A stretch of DNA of 64,000 bases from contig JAEXCN010000187.1 in NCBI GenBank assembly GCA_023402175.1, forward strand, positions 4,114-68,113. The letters are read 5' to 3'. The notes beneath the pieces are model-generated. The model worked only from the letters and a program-made list of their open reading frames with translations. It was not told the origin of the DNA and searched no databases. The position numbers and the translations under genes were made by a program. Source of the DNA: Pseudomonadota bacterium. GTDB lineage: Bacteria > Myxococcota_A > Polyangia > Polyangiales > Polyangiaceae. Positions 17,775 through 25,887 of the stretch are shown piece after piece (the first letter of the stretch is position 1; each line of letters begins with the position of its first letter).

Positions 17775-18463
17775 GCTCGATCGCCGAAGCGCTCGCCGAG
17801 GTCCGCGCGCGCATCGAGCGCGCAGCCTCGTCGGCGTCGCGCGATCCGAAGACGGTGCGCCTCGTCGCGGTCTCGAAGACGAAGCCTGCATCCGCGGTCC
17901 GCGAAGCGTACGAAGCGGGTCAACGCGACTTCGGCGAGAACTATGCGCAGGAGCTCGCGGAGAAGGCCGAAGCGCTCTCCGATCTCGCCGACATCCGCTG
18001 GCACTTCATCGGTCACCTGCAGTCGAACAAGGCAAAGCTCGTCGCGCCGGTCGCGCATCTCGTCCACACCGTCGACTCGGCGTCGCTCGCGCGCGAGCTC
18101 GGAAAGCGCGTCGCGAAGCTCGGTCGCGATCCGCTCCGCGTCCTCGTGGAGGTCAACGTCGGCGGCGAAGCGCAGAAGGCGGGCGTGACACCGGCGGACC
18201 TTCCGAAGCTGCTCGACGCGGTCGAGGCCGAGCCGAACCTGCTTCTCCAGGGCATGATGACGATGCCGCCGCACGATCTCGACGAGGCGCGGCGCGCGTT
18301 CGAAGGGCTCGCCGCGCTCCGCGATCGTCACGGCGGGATCGCGCGGCTGCCGGAGCTCTCGATGGGCATGACCGACGACCTCGAGGTCGCCGTCGCATGT
18401 GGCGCAACGATCGTCCGGGTCGGAACGGCGATCTTCGGCGCGCGCCAGTACCCAACCGGCTGA
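17771..18463 (+). CDS. yggS: PLP homeostasis protein (YggS/PLPBP family)
   Basis: The 230-residue protein is a complete PLP-binding TIM-barrel family member with no known catalytic activity; it buffers pyridoxal phosphate and affects amino-acid and keto-acid pools. K36 in VAVSKTKP is the PLP lysine. FGENYAQEL, WHFIGHLQSNK and VRVGTAIFG are family signatures, and SMGMTDDLEVAV replaces the more common SMGMSxD form. It is joined to the methyltransferase gene by an ATGA overlap. In many bacteria it sits beside proC or pilT, which are not seen here. Confidence 0.93.
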   Translation: MSSIAEALAEVRARIERAASSASRDPKTVRLVAVSKTKPASAVREAYEAGQRDFGENYAQELAEKAEALSDLADIRWHFIGHLQSNKAKLVAPVAHLVHTVDSASLARELGKRVAKLGRDPLRVLVEVNVGGEAQKAGVTPADLPKLLDAVEAEPNLLLQGMMTMPPHDLDEARRAFEGLAALRDRHGGIARLPELSMGMTDDLEVAVACGATIVRVGTAIFGARQYPTG

Positions 18464-18472
18464 CGCGTCAGC
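18459..18472. terminator. 14-bp perfect palindrome between convergent genes
   Basis: GCTGACGCGTCAGC is a perfect palindrome that contains the stop codons of yggS (plus) and the TPR gene (minus). It could fold as a hairpin in either transcript. There is no T run, so a role in ending transcription is only suggested by position. Confidence 0.35.
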
Positions 18473-20426
18473 GGCGGCGGATGCGGGTGAAGATGTCGCG
18501 AAGGCGCGTCAGCGTGTTCGTGCGCGTGCGGCCTGCGCGGATCCGCTCGGCGAGGGCGCGATTCGCTTCGTCGGTGGCGTCGAGCTCGAGCGCGTGATCG
18601 ATCGCCACCGTCGCCTCTTCACGCTTACCCGCCGCGAGCAGCGCGGTCGCGAGGACGGCGAGCGTGCGCGCGGACTCCCCTTCGAGCTCGCACGCACGGC
18701 GCGCATGCACCAGAGCGGGATCGGGATCGCCGAGGGCCACGTGTGCTGCAACGATCTCCATGTGGGCCGGCGTGCAGCCCGGCGCGATGCGGATCGCCTC
18801 GGCGAACGCCTCACGCGCAGCCCGCCAGCGCTCGCGACGGCGCTCCGCGATGCCGACCGCGAACCACGCATGCCACGCGTTGTGCGCAACCGCGAGCGAA
18901 CGGGCGCGCGCGGCGATCGTCTCGAGATCGAGCGCGTCCGCCTGATACGCAGCGCGAAGCACCGAGTCGATCTCGAGCGAGACCTGCGGATCTTCGAGCG
19001 CCAGCCTTCCGCGCTGCGCCTCGGCGGCGAACGACGTCGCCTCGGCGAGCGCCTCGACCTCGGACAGGCGCTTCACGGCGCCCGCCTTGTCGCCCGTCAG
19101 CGCGAGAGCCCGCGCGAGGACGAGCCGTGCCCACGCATCGTTCGGAGCGCGATCGACGAGCGTCCGCGCGAGCGTCGCGACGCGTGATGCGCGCGCGATC
19201 CCCTCCGGCTCCGCCGCGAGCGACAGCTGGATCGCTCGGCGAAGGACGTCGGGATGCGCATTGCCGTGCTCGAGCACGTCGTCGACGAGCTGCGCGGCGG
19301 CGACGAGGTCCTTCTTCTCGGTGAGAAGCGAGGCGAGGTTCGTGTACGCCGGCGGATAGAGCGGCTTGGCGTCGAGCACCATGCGCCACGCGCGCTCGGC
19401 TTGTTCGAGCTTGCCGCGCTCCGCGAGCACGATGCCGCGCTCGGTGTTGAGCAGCGGGTCGCCAGCTCCGTGGAGCAGTCCGTCCTCGATCGCAGCAAGC
19501 GCGCCCTCGAGATCGCCGCGCGAGCGGCGCGCCTCCGAGAGCAGCGCATAGAGGCGGGGACGATCGGGCTCGAGCTCGAGCGCCGCACGAGCGCGCGTCT
19601 CCGCCGCCTCGGCGTCACCGAGACGAAGGCTGAGCGCCGCGAGCGCTTCGAGCAGATCGGGATTGCGAGGCGCATCCTCGGTCGCGCGCACGAGCGCACG
19701 GAAGGCAGCCTCCGCGAGCTTCGGGTCCGTCGAGCCGCCGACGGCGACGTCGAGCGCGAGCGCCGCGAGGCGGGTCGCGGGGAAACGCCCCTCGGGCGCA
19801 TCACCGATCGCGCGCCCGAGGTGGACCATCGCGGCGAGCCGATCGTGCGGCCCTCCGCGAAGCGGATCGTGGAGCGCGCAGCGCTCGGCGCGGAGCACAC
19901 TCTCGAGCGCCTCCCACGAGAGGTCGTGGATGTCGCGCACGGTGCCGAGCTCGCCGCCGAGCTGGGCGAAGATCTCCTCGAACGCCGCGATGAGCGTCTT
20001 GCCGGCGCTCTCGCCGTCGACGGCGGCCTCGACACGCGCCCGCGTCCGACCGTCCTTCGTGTCGAACGCGAGGAGCTGGATGAGCCCGCGACCATCCGTC
20101 GGTGGCTCGAACGCGCCGGTCACGACGAAGCTCACGCCCGGAGGCGCGGAGCTCGATCCCGTCAGATCGCGCCACGCGTGCGGCGGAATGAATGCCTCGA
20201 CGGGCGCGGGCTCGCTCGGCTCGCGCGATGCTGCCGTGTCGTCGTCATCTTCGTCGTCGTTCGACTGCTGCTTGCGAGCGAGCAGCTGCGCGAGAGCGAC
20301 GCTCTCGCCGTCGATCTGCGCAAAGCTGTGCACGAGCGCGGCGAGGCCGAGGCCGAGGCCGCGACCATCGTCCGGCACTCCGAAGGGGATCACGACGGCT
20401 CGCGGGCTCGCCATTCGATTGTTCAT
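18468..20426 (-). CDS. TPR-repeat protein
   Basis: The protein has 652 residues. The N-terminal 240 residues form a non-repeat domain with an acidic low-complexity insert (SNDDEDDDDTAAS). The rest is a chain of TPR helical pairs (e.g. LALRLG-type ALSLRLGDAEAAETRARAAL, AAYQADALDLE), ending in a basic tail. No signal peptide or membrane segment is present, so it is probably cytoplasmic and mediates protein contacts. The ATG at 20426 follows GAGGGGGC, and an upstream in-frame ATG at 20450 lacks such a site. It lies 82 nt after the AgmX/PglI-tail lipoprotein gene on the same strand. Confidence 0.78.
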   Translation of the reverse strand: MNNRMASPRAVVIPFGVPDDGRGLGLGLAALVHSFAQIDGESVALAQLLARKQQSNDDEDDDDTAASREPSEPAPVEAFIPPHAWRDLTGSSSAPPGVSFVVTGAFEPPTDGRGLIQLLAFDTKDGRTRARVEAAVDGESAGKTLIAAFEEIFAQLGGELGTVRDIHDLSWEALESVLRAERCALHDPLRGGPHDRLAAMVHLGRAIGDAPEGRFPATRLAALALDVAVGGSTDPKLAEAAFRALVRATEDAPRNPDLLEALAALSLRLGDAEAAETRARAALELEPDRPRLYALLSEARRSRGDLEGALAAIEDGLLHGAGDPLLNTERGIVLAERGKLEQAERAWRMVLDAKPLYPPAYTNLASLLTEKKDLVAAAQLVDDVLEHGNAHPDVLRRAIQLSLAAEPEGIARASRVATLARTLVDRAPNDAWARLVLARALALTGDKAGAVKRLSEVEALAEATSFAAEAQRGRLALEDPQVSLEIDSVLRAAYQADALDLETIAARARSLAVAHNAWHAWFAVGIAERRRERWRAAREAFAEAIRIAPGCTPAHMEIVAAHVALGDPDPALVHARRACELEGESARTLAVLATALLAAGKREEATVAIDHALELDATDEANRALAERIRAGRTRTNTLTRLRDIFTRIRRR

Positions 20427-20508
20427 GCCCCCTCTCCGCGCGAAGCACAAGCTGGGCGATCACGCGCGCGTCACTCTCGCGACTTTTGTCTCGTCGAGCA
20501 TCGAATGC

Positions 20509-21441
20509 TCAACGCGCGCCTTGACGCGGATTGAAATTGAGTCTCGCGATGACTGTCCCCTTGCCTCCCGCGGGCGGAGTGAAGCGGAGCGTCTCGAGCG
20601 CGCGCGCCGTGCACAGAAGGAGCGTCTGATCCCCCGTCCACGGATCGACGTGCGCCTTCGCCACGCGGCCATCCGCTGCGATGTCGAGCGTGAACGTGCC
20701 CGTCGATTGGACCGGACGGCCTTCTCTCCGTGCCGCTTCCTCGCACGCGTGCAGCGCCGGCCGCGCCGTCTCGAGCGTCACGTACGCCGCGGCGGTGTAC
20801 GAGTCGTTCGCGGTCGGGACCGTACGCCGTACGCCGTCGCGCGACGTGAACGTTGCCGGGATCGTCACCGTGTCCGATCCAGTTTCGGGCGGCGGGAAGC
20901 GAAGCTTCTGCGCGACGCCGTACATGCACGCGATCGCCTCCGGCGCGAGCTCGCACGCGCCGTACGACTCCACCTTCGCCACGCGTCCGTTCGGCCCGAT
21001 GCGCAAGACGATCGCCACGCGACCGTCCTGCGTCGGATGCCTGACGAGGGCCTGGCGGTAGCAGCTTCTGAAATCGCGATGCGTCGCTTCGACCGCGAGC
21101 TCCGTCGGGGTGCGATCTGCCGTGCGTGCGATGAAGTCCTGATCGACCGGCAGCGCTCCGGCATGCGCGCTCGCGGGCGGCGGCGTCCATGCGGGCAAGG
21201 GCGGGATCCAGTGCTGGCCGAGATCGCCGGGCGGCGGGCACGTCGTGAAGCGATCGACCCCGTTCGAACGGATCTCGAGCTCCGGCACGTCTGCGGCGAC
21301 CGGATCGATCCGCGACGGATCGTTCGTCGGTTGTCCGTCCTTCGCTCCACAGCTCGAGAGCACGAGCGTGACGGCGAACGCTCCAGCGACGACGAGCCCA
21401 CGCGGATGGCGAGCTGCTCTGCAGGATCCGGGGGCATGCAT
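20509..21441 (-). CDS. Lipoprotein with two AgmX/PglI-like C-terminal domains
   Basis: The protein has 310 residues. The signal peptide ends in VLSSC, a canonical lipobox. After a linker there are two related domains of about 80 residues. The first has CYRQAL, DGRVAIVLRIGPNGRVAKV and LRFPPPE; the second has CEEAARREG, FTLDIAADGRVAKAHV and LRFTPPA. Both fit the TonB-C-like domain that ends AgmX/PglI proteins of myxobacteria, which are tied to gliding or polar trafficking machinery. Those proteins usually have a TPR or FHA front end; this one has only the lipid anchor. The ATG at 21441 is set by the signal peptide. Confidence 0.8.
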   Translation of the reverse strand: MHAPGSCRAARHPRGLVVAGAFAVTLVLSSCGAKDGQPTNDPSRIDPVAADVPELEIRSNGVDRFTTCPPPGDLGQHWIPPLPAWTPPPASAHAGALPVDQDFIARTADRTPTELAVEATHRDFRSCYRQALVRHPTQDGRVAIVLRIGPNGRVAKVESYGACELAPEAIACMYGVAQKLRFPPPETGSDTVTIPATFTSRDGVRRTVPTANDSYTAAAYVTLETARPALHACEEAARREGRPVQSTGTFTLDIAADGRVAKAHVDPWTGDQTLLLCTARALETLRFTPPAGGKGTVIARLNFNPRQGAR

Positions 21442-21611
21442 GGGTGAAGAGAGTCCGCGGGAAGGGCTGAAGGCCGAGCTTCTCCGGTCGCCGAGGATAA
21501 CAGTCCGGCGCGGCCATGAGTGTCGGCCGACGCCGAATCGCCGGAATTCTCGGCGCGCGCTCACGCGATGCACCGCCGACATCCGCGGCAGCAGAGTGGT
21601 AGGGTTCGGAC

Positions 21612-22991
21612 GTGGCGCGAGCGAGGTCACACGGGTACGGCAGCAGCTCGAGCGCGAGCTCCGGCGCAGGGACGCTCTTCGCCGCGGCCGCGCGTCGCGA
21701 GGCGGCGACGACCGGCGCCGTCCCTCTCGCCGAGCGCATGCGCCCCTCGCAGCTCGAGGATTACATCGGGCAAACGCATCTCGTCGGCGCCGGCAGGCTG
21801 CTGGCGTCGGCGATCGAGCGCGATCGCGTACCGTCGATGATCCTCTGGGGTCCGCCCGGCGTCGGGAAGACGACGCTCGGCCGTGTGATCGCCGCACGAA
21901 CGAAGTCGGTGTTCGTCCTCTTCTCGGCGGTGCTCGGCAGCATCCAGGAGCTCCGCGAGATCGTCGCCGCGGCGAAGGAACGTCTCGACTACAAGGGCGA
22001 GCGCACGATCGTCTTCGTCGACGAGATCCACCGCTTCAACAAGGCTCAGCAGGATGCGTTCCTCCCGCACGTCGAAGCGGGGACGATCACGCTCATCGGG
22101 GCGACGACCGAAAACCCGTCGTTCTCCGTGAACGCGGCGCTGCTCTCGCGATGCAAGGCGTTCCGGCTCGAGCCGCTGAAAGAGGATCAGCTCGTCACGA
22201 TCCTCGAGCGCGCCCTCGTCGATTCCGAGAGCGGTCTCGGCTCGAGCGGTGTGACGGCATCGAAGGAGACCTTGCAGGCCGTCGCCCGGATTGCTCGCGG
22301 CGACGCGCGCCGCGCGCTCACGACGCTCGAGTCGGCGACGGCGTTCGCGCTCGCGCAGGGCGAGCACCAGATCACCGTCGAGACGCTCGCGGCGTCCGAG
22401 GAGAAGGCGCCGCTCCTCTACGACAAGGCCGGCGAGGAGCACTACAACGTCGTCAGCGCATTCATCAAATCGATGCGCGGCTCCGATCCCGATGCGGCCG
22501 TCTACTGGATGATGCGCATGCTCGACGCGGGCGACGACCCGCTCTTCGTCCTCCGCCGCATGCTGATCTTCGCGAGCGAGGACGTCGGCAACGCGGACCC
22601 GCGCGCGCTGATGGTCGTGACGAGCGCCGACGAGGCCTTCCGCAGGATGGGCATGCCCGAGGGCCTCTATCCGCTGACGCACGCGTGCATCTATCTCGCG
22701 TGTACCCCGAAGTCGAACGCGGTGAAGAACGCGTGGCAGCGGGCCCGCGCGTTGATCGAGCAGCACGGCGCGCTGCCCGTCCCGATGAAGCTGCGGAACG
22801 CCGTCACGAAGCTGATGAAGCAAGAAGGCTACGGCGCCGGGTACAGGTACGCGCACGACTACGACGAGGGCGTCGTTCCCGGCGAGACGTATCTCCCCGA
22901 CGAGATCCAGGGCGAGGCGCTCTACGAGCCGACGGAGCACGGCGAGGAGGCGCGTATCAAGGCGCGGCTCGCCAACCTGCGCCGGCGCTGA
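21612..22991 (+). CDS. rarA: Replication-associated recombination protein RarA (MgsA)
   Basis: The 459-residue protein is a full-length clamp-loader-like AAA+ ATPase that acts at stalled replication forks. The Walker A motif is WGPPGVGKTT, Walker B is IVFVDEIHRF, sensor 1 is IGATTENPSF and the arginine finger is in LLSRCKAF. The C-terminal tetramerisation region is present, with FIKSMRGSDPDAAVYW and FASEDVGNADP as hallmarks. A GTG start at 21612 begins MARARSHGYG; the first 40 residues are Ser/Ala-rich and unusual. It is divergent from the AgmX/PglI-tail lipoprotein across 170 bp. Confidence 0.95.
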   Translation: MARARSHGYGSSSSASSGAGTLFAAAARREAATTGAVPLAERMRPSQLEDYIGQTHLVGAGRLLASAIERDRVPSMILWGPPGVGKTTLGRVIAARTKSVFVLFSAVLGSIQELREIVAAAKERLDYKGERTIVFVDEIHRFNKAQQDAFLPHVEAGTITLIGATTENPSFSVNAALLSRCKAFRLEPLKEDQLVTILERALVDSESGLGSSGVTASKETLQAVARIARGDARRALTTLESATAFALAQGEHQITVETLAASEEKAPLLYDKAGEEHYNVVSAFIKSMRGSDPDAAVYWMMRMLDAGDDPLFVLRRMLIFASEDVGNADPRALMVVTSADEAFRRMGMPEGLYPLTHACIYLACTPKSNAVKNAWQRARALIEQHGALPVPMKLRNAVTKLMKQEGYGAGYRYAHDYDEGVVPGETYLPDEIQGEALYEPTEHGEEARIKARLANLRRR

Positions 22992-23118
22992 CGCGTCCAC
23001 GCGCAACGGCGCGCTGCTCCTGACGGCGGAGTCTGACTGGCGCCGATCGCGAGACGAAGCCCGACGGCAGAGGCGGGTCATCGTGTCACGCTCGGGGCAC
23101 GGCCGCCTCGGCGAGCGC

Positions 23119-23155
23119 TGGCGTATTCGCGAAAACACGCCAACTACGCTGGCGT
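23119..23155 (+). promoter_or_regulatory. Palindromic operator candidate at the XRE gene start
   Basis: TGGCGT (23119-23124) and ACGCCA (23137-23142) form an inverted repeat around a nested TTCGCGAA palindrome (23126-23133). A third TGGCGT at 23150-23155 runs into the GTG start of the XRE gene. XRE repressors commonly bind such palindromes at their own promoters, so autoregulation is plausible. Confidence 0.4.
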
Positions 23156-23522
23156 GGCGGTTGCTCTCCGACAAACCATGCCTCGTAGGGATGCCCCAGA
23201 CAGTCTCTCGCTCGCCGTGGGCGAGCGAATCCGTAATTTGCGAACCGAAAATGGAATGACGATCGAGCAGCTCGCCGAAGAGAGCGCCACGGGCTCGAAG
23301 GGTCATCTCTCGAACATCGAGCGCGGGCTCGTTCGCCCGAACATCTACACGCTGAAACAGGTCGCCGACGGGCTCGGGGTCAAGCCGCTCGACCTCCTGA
23401 CGTTCCCGAAGAAGAGCGCGCGCGAGCGGCTGATCGATCTGACGCGCCACATGACGGGTGCTCGACTGACGGAGATGGTCCGCGATGCTCTTCGATGGCT
23501 TGCCCACGGCTCGCGCGCATGA
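23154..23522 (+). CDS. XRE-family HTH regulator
   Basis: The protein has 122 residues. A helix-turn-helix of the Cro/C1 type covers residues 22-80: VGERIRNLRTENGMTIEQL, then GHLSNIERGLVRPNIYTL as the recognition helix region. A C-terminal helical tail of 40 residues follows (LIDLTRHMTGARLTEMVRD). The start is a GTG at 23154 or an ATG at 23178; neither has a good ribosome-binding site. The tail has no effector domain I recognise. A CheY-like gene follows 89 nt downstream and may be controlled by it. Confidence 0.82.
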   Translation: MAVALRQTMPRRDAPDSLSLAVGERIRNLRTENGMTIEQLAEESATGSKGHLSNIERGLVRPNIYTLKQVADGLGVKPLDLLTFPKKSARERLIDLTRHMTGARLTEMVRDALRWLAHGSRA

Positions 23523-23581
23523 GCGCCACCGAGCGTGTAGCTCAGTCGTAAGCGCGACATCGAGCCTCGTCCATTCCGTTA

Positions 23582-23597
23582 GTTTGTCGAGACAAAC
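23582..23597 (+). promoter_or_regulatory. Inverted repeat before the CheY-like gene
   Basis: GTTTGTC (23582-23588) and GACAAAC (23591-23597) form perfect 7-bp arms with a 2-nt spacer. The site ends 14 nt before the ATG at 23612, close to the AAGG ribosome-binding site. It is a candidate operator, possibly for the neighbouring XRE regulator, although it differs from the palindrome at that gene's own start. Confidence 0.4.
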
Positions 23598-23611
23598 GGC
23601 AAGGCTATAGA

Positions 23612-24070
23612 ATGGGAATCGACCTCTCGGTGGGCCGCCCTGACAACGGTGCCGCAGTTGATCCGATGGTAACCCTCGACGGCATCGCCATTCTCATCGT
23701 CGAAGACGACGATGACGCGCGCGAGCTGATGCAGGCCGTGCTCGAGCAGCGAGGGGCTCGAGTCTGGGCCGCGAGCAGCGTGAGCCAAGCTTTCGAGCTC
23801 CTCGAGAGCATCCAGCCGAATGTGATCGTGTCCGACATCGCGATGCCCGACGAGGACGGCTTCTCGCTCGCACGCCGGATCCGCCAGCGGCCTGCCGATA
23901 CGGGACCGATGCCGATCGTCGCGGTATCTGCGTACGCCGCAGCGTCGGATCGCGTCCGCGCGCTCGCCGCTGGGTTCGACTGCTACCTGCACAAGCCGGT
24001 CGACTTCGACGAGCTGAGCCTCGCGATCAACGGCCTCGTCGAGCAATCGGACGACCAGCGCACCGCCTGA
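23612..24070 (+). CDS. Single-domain CheY-like response regulator
   Basis: The 152-residue protein is one receiver domain with short extensions. The acidic pocket is in ILIVEDDDDAREL, the phospho-acceptor is D75 (IVSDIAMPDEDG) and K128 lies in YLHKPVD. The switch Thr position is Ser (VAVSAYAA). No output domain is present, so it probably works by protein contact or as a phosphorelay intermediate. AAGG lies upstream of the ATG at 23612. No cognate kinase is adjacent. The neighbouring XRE gene and the inverted repeat in the promoter suggest local regulation. Confidence 0.85.
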   Translation: MGIDLSVGRPDNGAAVDPMVTLDGIAILIVEDDDDARELMQAVLEQRGARVWAASSVSQAFELLESIQPNVIVSDIAMPDEDGFSLARRIRQRPADTGPMPIVAVSAYAAASDRVRALAAGFDCYLHKPVDFDELSLAINGLVEQSDDQRTA

Positions 24071-24094
24071 ACAGCAGCGCTTCGAGCGTCTTCG

Positions 24095-24712
24095 TCATTC
24101 GTCGGGATTCGTCTCCACGATCGCCGGGGCGACGATGAGCCTGCCGCTCTCGAGGCGCCCCGTGATCTCGAACGTCGACGTCACGCCGTCGCCGTTCAGA
24201 TCACCCTTGGCGATCGCGGAAAAGCCGTTCCCGACGTTCTTGTAGTCGTACTGGTAATACTGCGGCGTCGACATCTCGAACTGCAGGCACGAAAACCCGG
24301 GATCGTTCTGCCAGTCGGAAAGTGAGGACTGGTACTTCTTCGCCGAGACGTCCTGGATCGACGCCGGCACCGGCGAACGCGCGGACGGGCAAAGGCGAGC
24401 GTCCTCCGATTCGTAAGCGGCGGCTGCGTCCTTGGCCATCTCCGCGAGCGCGTTCCTCGCCTCCGCCGTCTTCGCATTGGCGATGTACTTGCGGGTGCCG
24501 TAGATCCCGAGCACGGCCAGGATGCCCACGAGCGCGATCATCGCGAGCACGATCACGCCCGCGACGATCGCAATGATGACGCCGGTCGACATCCCCGACT
24601 TCTTGGGCGGCATCGGGCCTGTCGGACCCGGCCCGTAGGGATACGGCTGCGGAAAGCCGGGTCCCATTCCCTGCTGCGGAGACGGTGCGTGAGGAGGCGG
24701 GTAATCGGCCAT
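24095..24712 (-). CDS. Pilin-like single-span membrane protein
   Basis: The protein has 205 residues. A Pro/Gly/Tyr-rich cytoplasmic N terminus of 50 residues leads to a long hydrophobic helix (VIIAIVAGVIVLAMIALVG ... LGIYGTRKYIANAKTAEAR). From IYGTRKYIANAKTAEA on, the pattern resembles the type IV pilin/pseudopilin alpha-1 helix. A globular domain with two cysteines and the acidic segment GDLNGDGVTSTFEI follows. A prepilin peptidase leader (K/R-G-F-T) is missing, so it is probably not assembled into a pilus; it may be a pilin-derived anchored protein. The ATG at 24712 excludes an upstream Arg-rich stretch. Confidence 0.6.
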   Translation of the reverse strand: MADYPPPHAPSPQQGMGPGFPQPYPYGPGPTGPMPPKKSGMSTGVIIAIVAGVIVLAMIALVGILAVLGIYGTRKYIANAKTAEARNALAEMAKDAAAAYESEDARLCPSARSPVPASIQDVSAKKYQSSLSDWQNDPGFSCLQFEMSTPQYYQYDYKNVGNGFSAIAKGDLNGDGVTSTFEITGRLESGRLIVAPAIVETNPDE

Positions 24713-24760
24713 GCTCAGCCGTAACACGACGCGACGGGCACGCACGCATTTTCTCCCGCC

Positions 24761-24830
24761 GTCCGCATCATCCGCGAGCGTCCGCGTCACCCGCGGGCGT
24801 CCGCATCATCCGCGAGCGTCCGCATACCCG
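24761..24830. repeat. 19-bp tandem repeat
   Basis: Three full units and a partial one: GTCCGCATCATCCGCGAGC at 24761-24779 and again at 24799-24817, with a variant unit between them (24780-24798) and a partial copy from 24818. It lies in the upstream region of the pilin-like gene, 49 nt before its start. Confidence 0.75.
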
Positions 24831-24838
24831 GTCTCGGG

Positions 24839-24929
24839 CGCGTCGCGATCGAGCCTGCCGCCGCCGTCGCTCAGTCGAGCGCGTCGCGATCGAGCCTGGC
24901 GCCGCCGTCGCTCAGTCGAGCGCGTCGAG
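24839..24929. repeat. 41-bp tandem duplication overlapping a gene end
   Basis: Two 41-bp units at 24839-24879 and 24880-24920 differ at one position, with a 9-bp partial third copy. Copy B covers the last codons and stop of the small TPR gene (stop at 24912), so copy A repeats the gene's 3' end outside the coding region. This is probably a recent slippage duplication. Confidence 0.75.
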
Positions 24930-25229
24930 CGCCGACTCGAGCTCGCCGACCGCGTGGCTATCGCCCTTCTTCTTCGCCTGCTCGATCCCCGTCTCGAGCC
25001 ACTCGCGAGCTTCATCCTTGCGCGCAATGCCCTCGAGCATCTGCCCGCACATGAGATACATGGCGACGTAATCCGGTTTCATCGTCCGGAGCGCCGTGAA
25101 CGTCTGGAGCGCTTCGTCCCAGCGTTCGAGCTTCCGGTACTCCATCGCCAGGCCATACCAGGCGAGCGGATCGGTCGAACCTTCGGCGGTCGTCTTCTGC
25201 AGGAACGCGAGGCGCTTCGACTCGGTCAT
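24912..25229 (-). CDS. Small TPR protein
   Basis: The protein has 105 residues and about two TPR units: DPLAWYGLAMEYRKLERWDEAL and a second beginning PDYVAMYLMCGQMLEG. It has no signal peptide. It lies divergently from hpt with 50 bp between the starts. Small stand-alone TPR proteins of this kind are common in Myxococcota and probably act as adaptors; no partner can be named. Its stop codon is part of the 41-bp tandem duplication. Confidence 0.75.
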   Translation of the reverse strand: MTESKRLAFLQKTTAEGSTDPLAWYGLAMEYRKLERWDEALQTFTALRTMKPDYVAMYLMCGQMLEGIARKDEAREWLETGIEQAKKKGDSHAVGELESALDALD

Positions 25230-25279
25230 GGTACGGGTATCTCTTTACTTCGGTCGCTGTTAAATCGAAAGCACGAGCC

Positions 25280-25807
25280 ATGAGCGAACGCCTCGTCACG
25301 ATGCTCTCCCAGAAGGAAATCGCCGACCGGGTCAAGGAGCTCGGCGCGCAGATCGCCCAGGACTACCAGGGCCGGCACATCGTCCTCGTCGTCGTGCTCA
25401 AGGGAAGCTTCATCTTCGCGGCCGACCTCTGCCGCGCCATCGACATGCACAACGTGCGGCTCGAGTTCCTCGGCGTTCGCTCGTATGGCGAAGGGACGGA
25501 GACCAGCGGCGTCGTCCAGATCACGCAGGACCTCTCGCGGCCGATCGCCGGTGAGGACGTGATCATCGTCGAGGACATCGTCGACACCGGTCTCACGGTC
25601 GCGCACCTGATGGATCTGTTCCGGACCCGCCAACCGAGCAGCGTGAAGGTCTGCGCGCTCCTCCACAAGCCCGCGCGCGCCCGCGTCGAGGTGAAGGTCG
25701 ACTATCTGGGCTTCACGATCGAGGACAAGTTCGTCGTCGGCTACGGCCTCGACTTCGCCGAGCGTTACCGCAATCTCCCGTACATCGGCGTCGTCGAGCG
25801 GAGCTGA
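25280..25807 (+). CDS. hpt: Hypoxanthine phosphoribosyltransferase
   Basis: The 175-residue protein has the usual Hpt length. It converts hypoxanthine or guanine and PRPP to IMP or GMP in purine salvage. The PRPP-binding motif is VIIVEDIVDTGLT, the loop VVVLKGSFIF carries the cis-peptide Lys-Gly, and FVVGYGLDFAERYRNLP is the C-terminal base-binding signature. The start is an ATG at 25280 with a weak ribosome-binding site. In many bacteria hpt sits beside tilS and ftsH; here it stands alone, divergent from a small TPR gene. Confidence 0.95.
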   Translation: MSERLVTMLSQKEIADRVKELGAQIAQDYQGRHIVLVVVLKGSFIFAADLCRAIDMHNVRLEFLGVRSYGEGTETSGVVQITQDLSRPIAGEDVIIVEDIVDTGLTVAHLMDLFRTRQPSSVKVCALLHKPARARVEVKVDYLGFTIEDKFVVGYGLDFAERYRNLPYIGVVERS

Positions 25808-25835
25808 CGAACGCTCGCCGAGCGAGCACGCGGCC

Positions 25836-25882
25836 AGAACGCATCTCGTAACCCAGGTGCGTTCGAATGAGATGCGCTCTAG
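25836..25882. repeat. Dispersed palindromic element, copy 2
   Basis: The arms AGAACGCATCTC (25836-25847) and GAGATGCGCTCT (25869-25880) pair with one mismatch around a 21-nt loop. The element matches the reverse complement of 8396-8437 almost throughout, apart from six extra loop bases. It lies between the converging 3' ends of hpt and comEC, 5 nt before the comEC stop. It may act as a bidirectional transcript-end hairpin. Confidence 0.7.
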
Positions 25883-25887
25883 CCGGC

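Noticed and set aside
23533..23575. Sequence resembling the 5' half and D-arm of a tRNA (GTGTAGCTCAGTCGTAAGCGCGAC)
   Set aside because: There is no matching T-arm (GGTTCGA-like), anticodon stem or acceptor complement downstream, so it is not a tRNA; it may be chance.
24180..24720. Calcium-binding dockerin-like reading of GDLNGDG in the pilin-like protein
   Set aside because: One short acidic segment is present without a second copy or the flanking dockerin residues; kept as an unexplained acidic motif.
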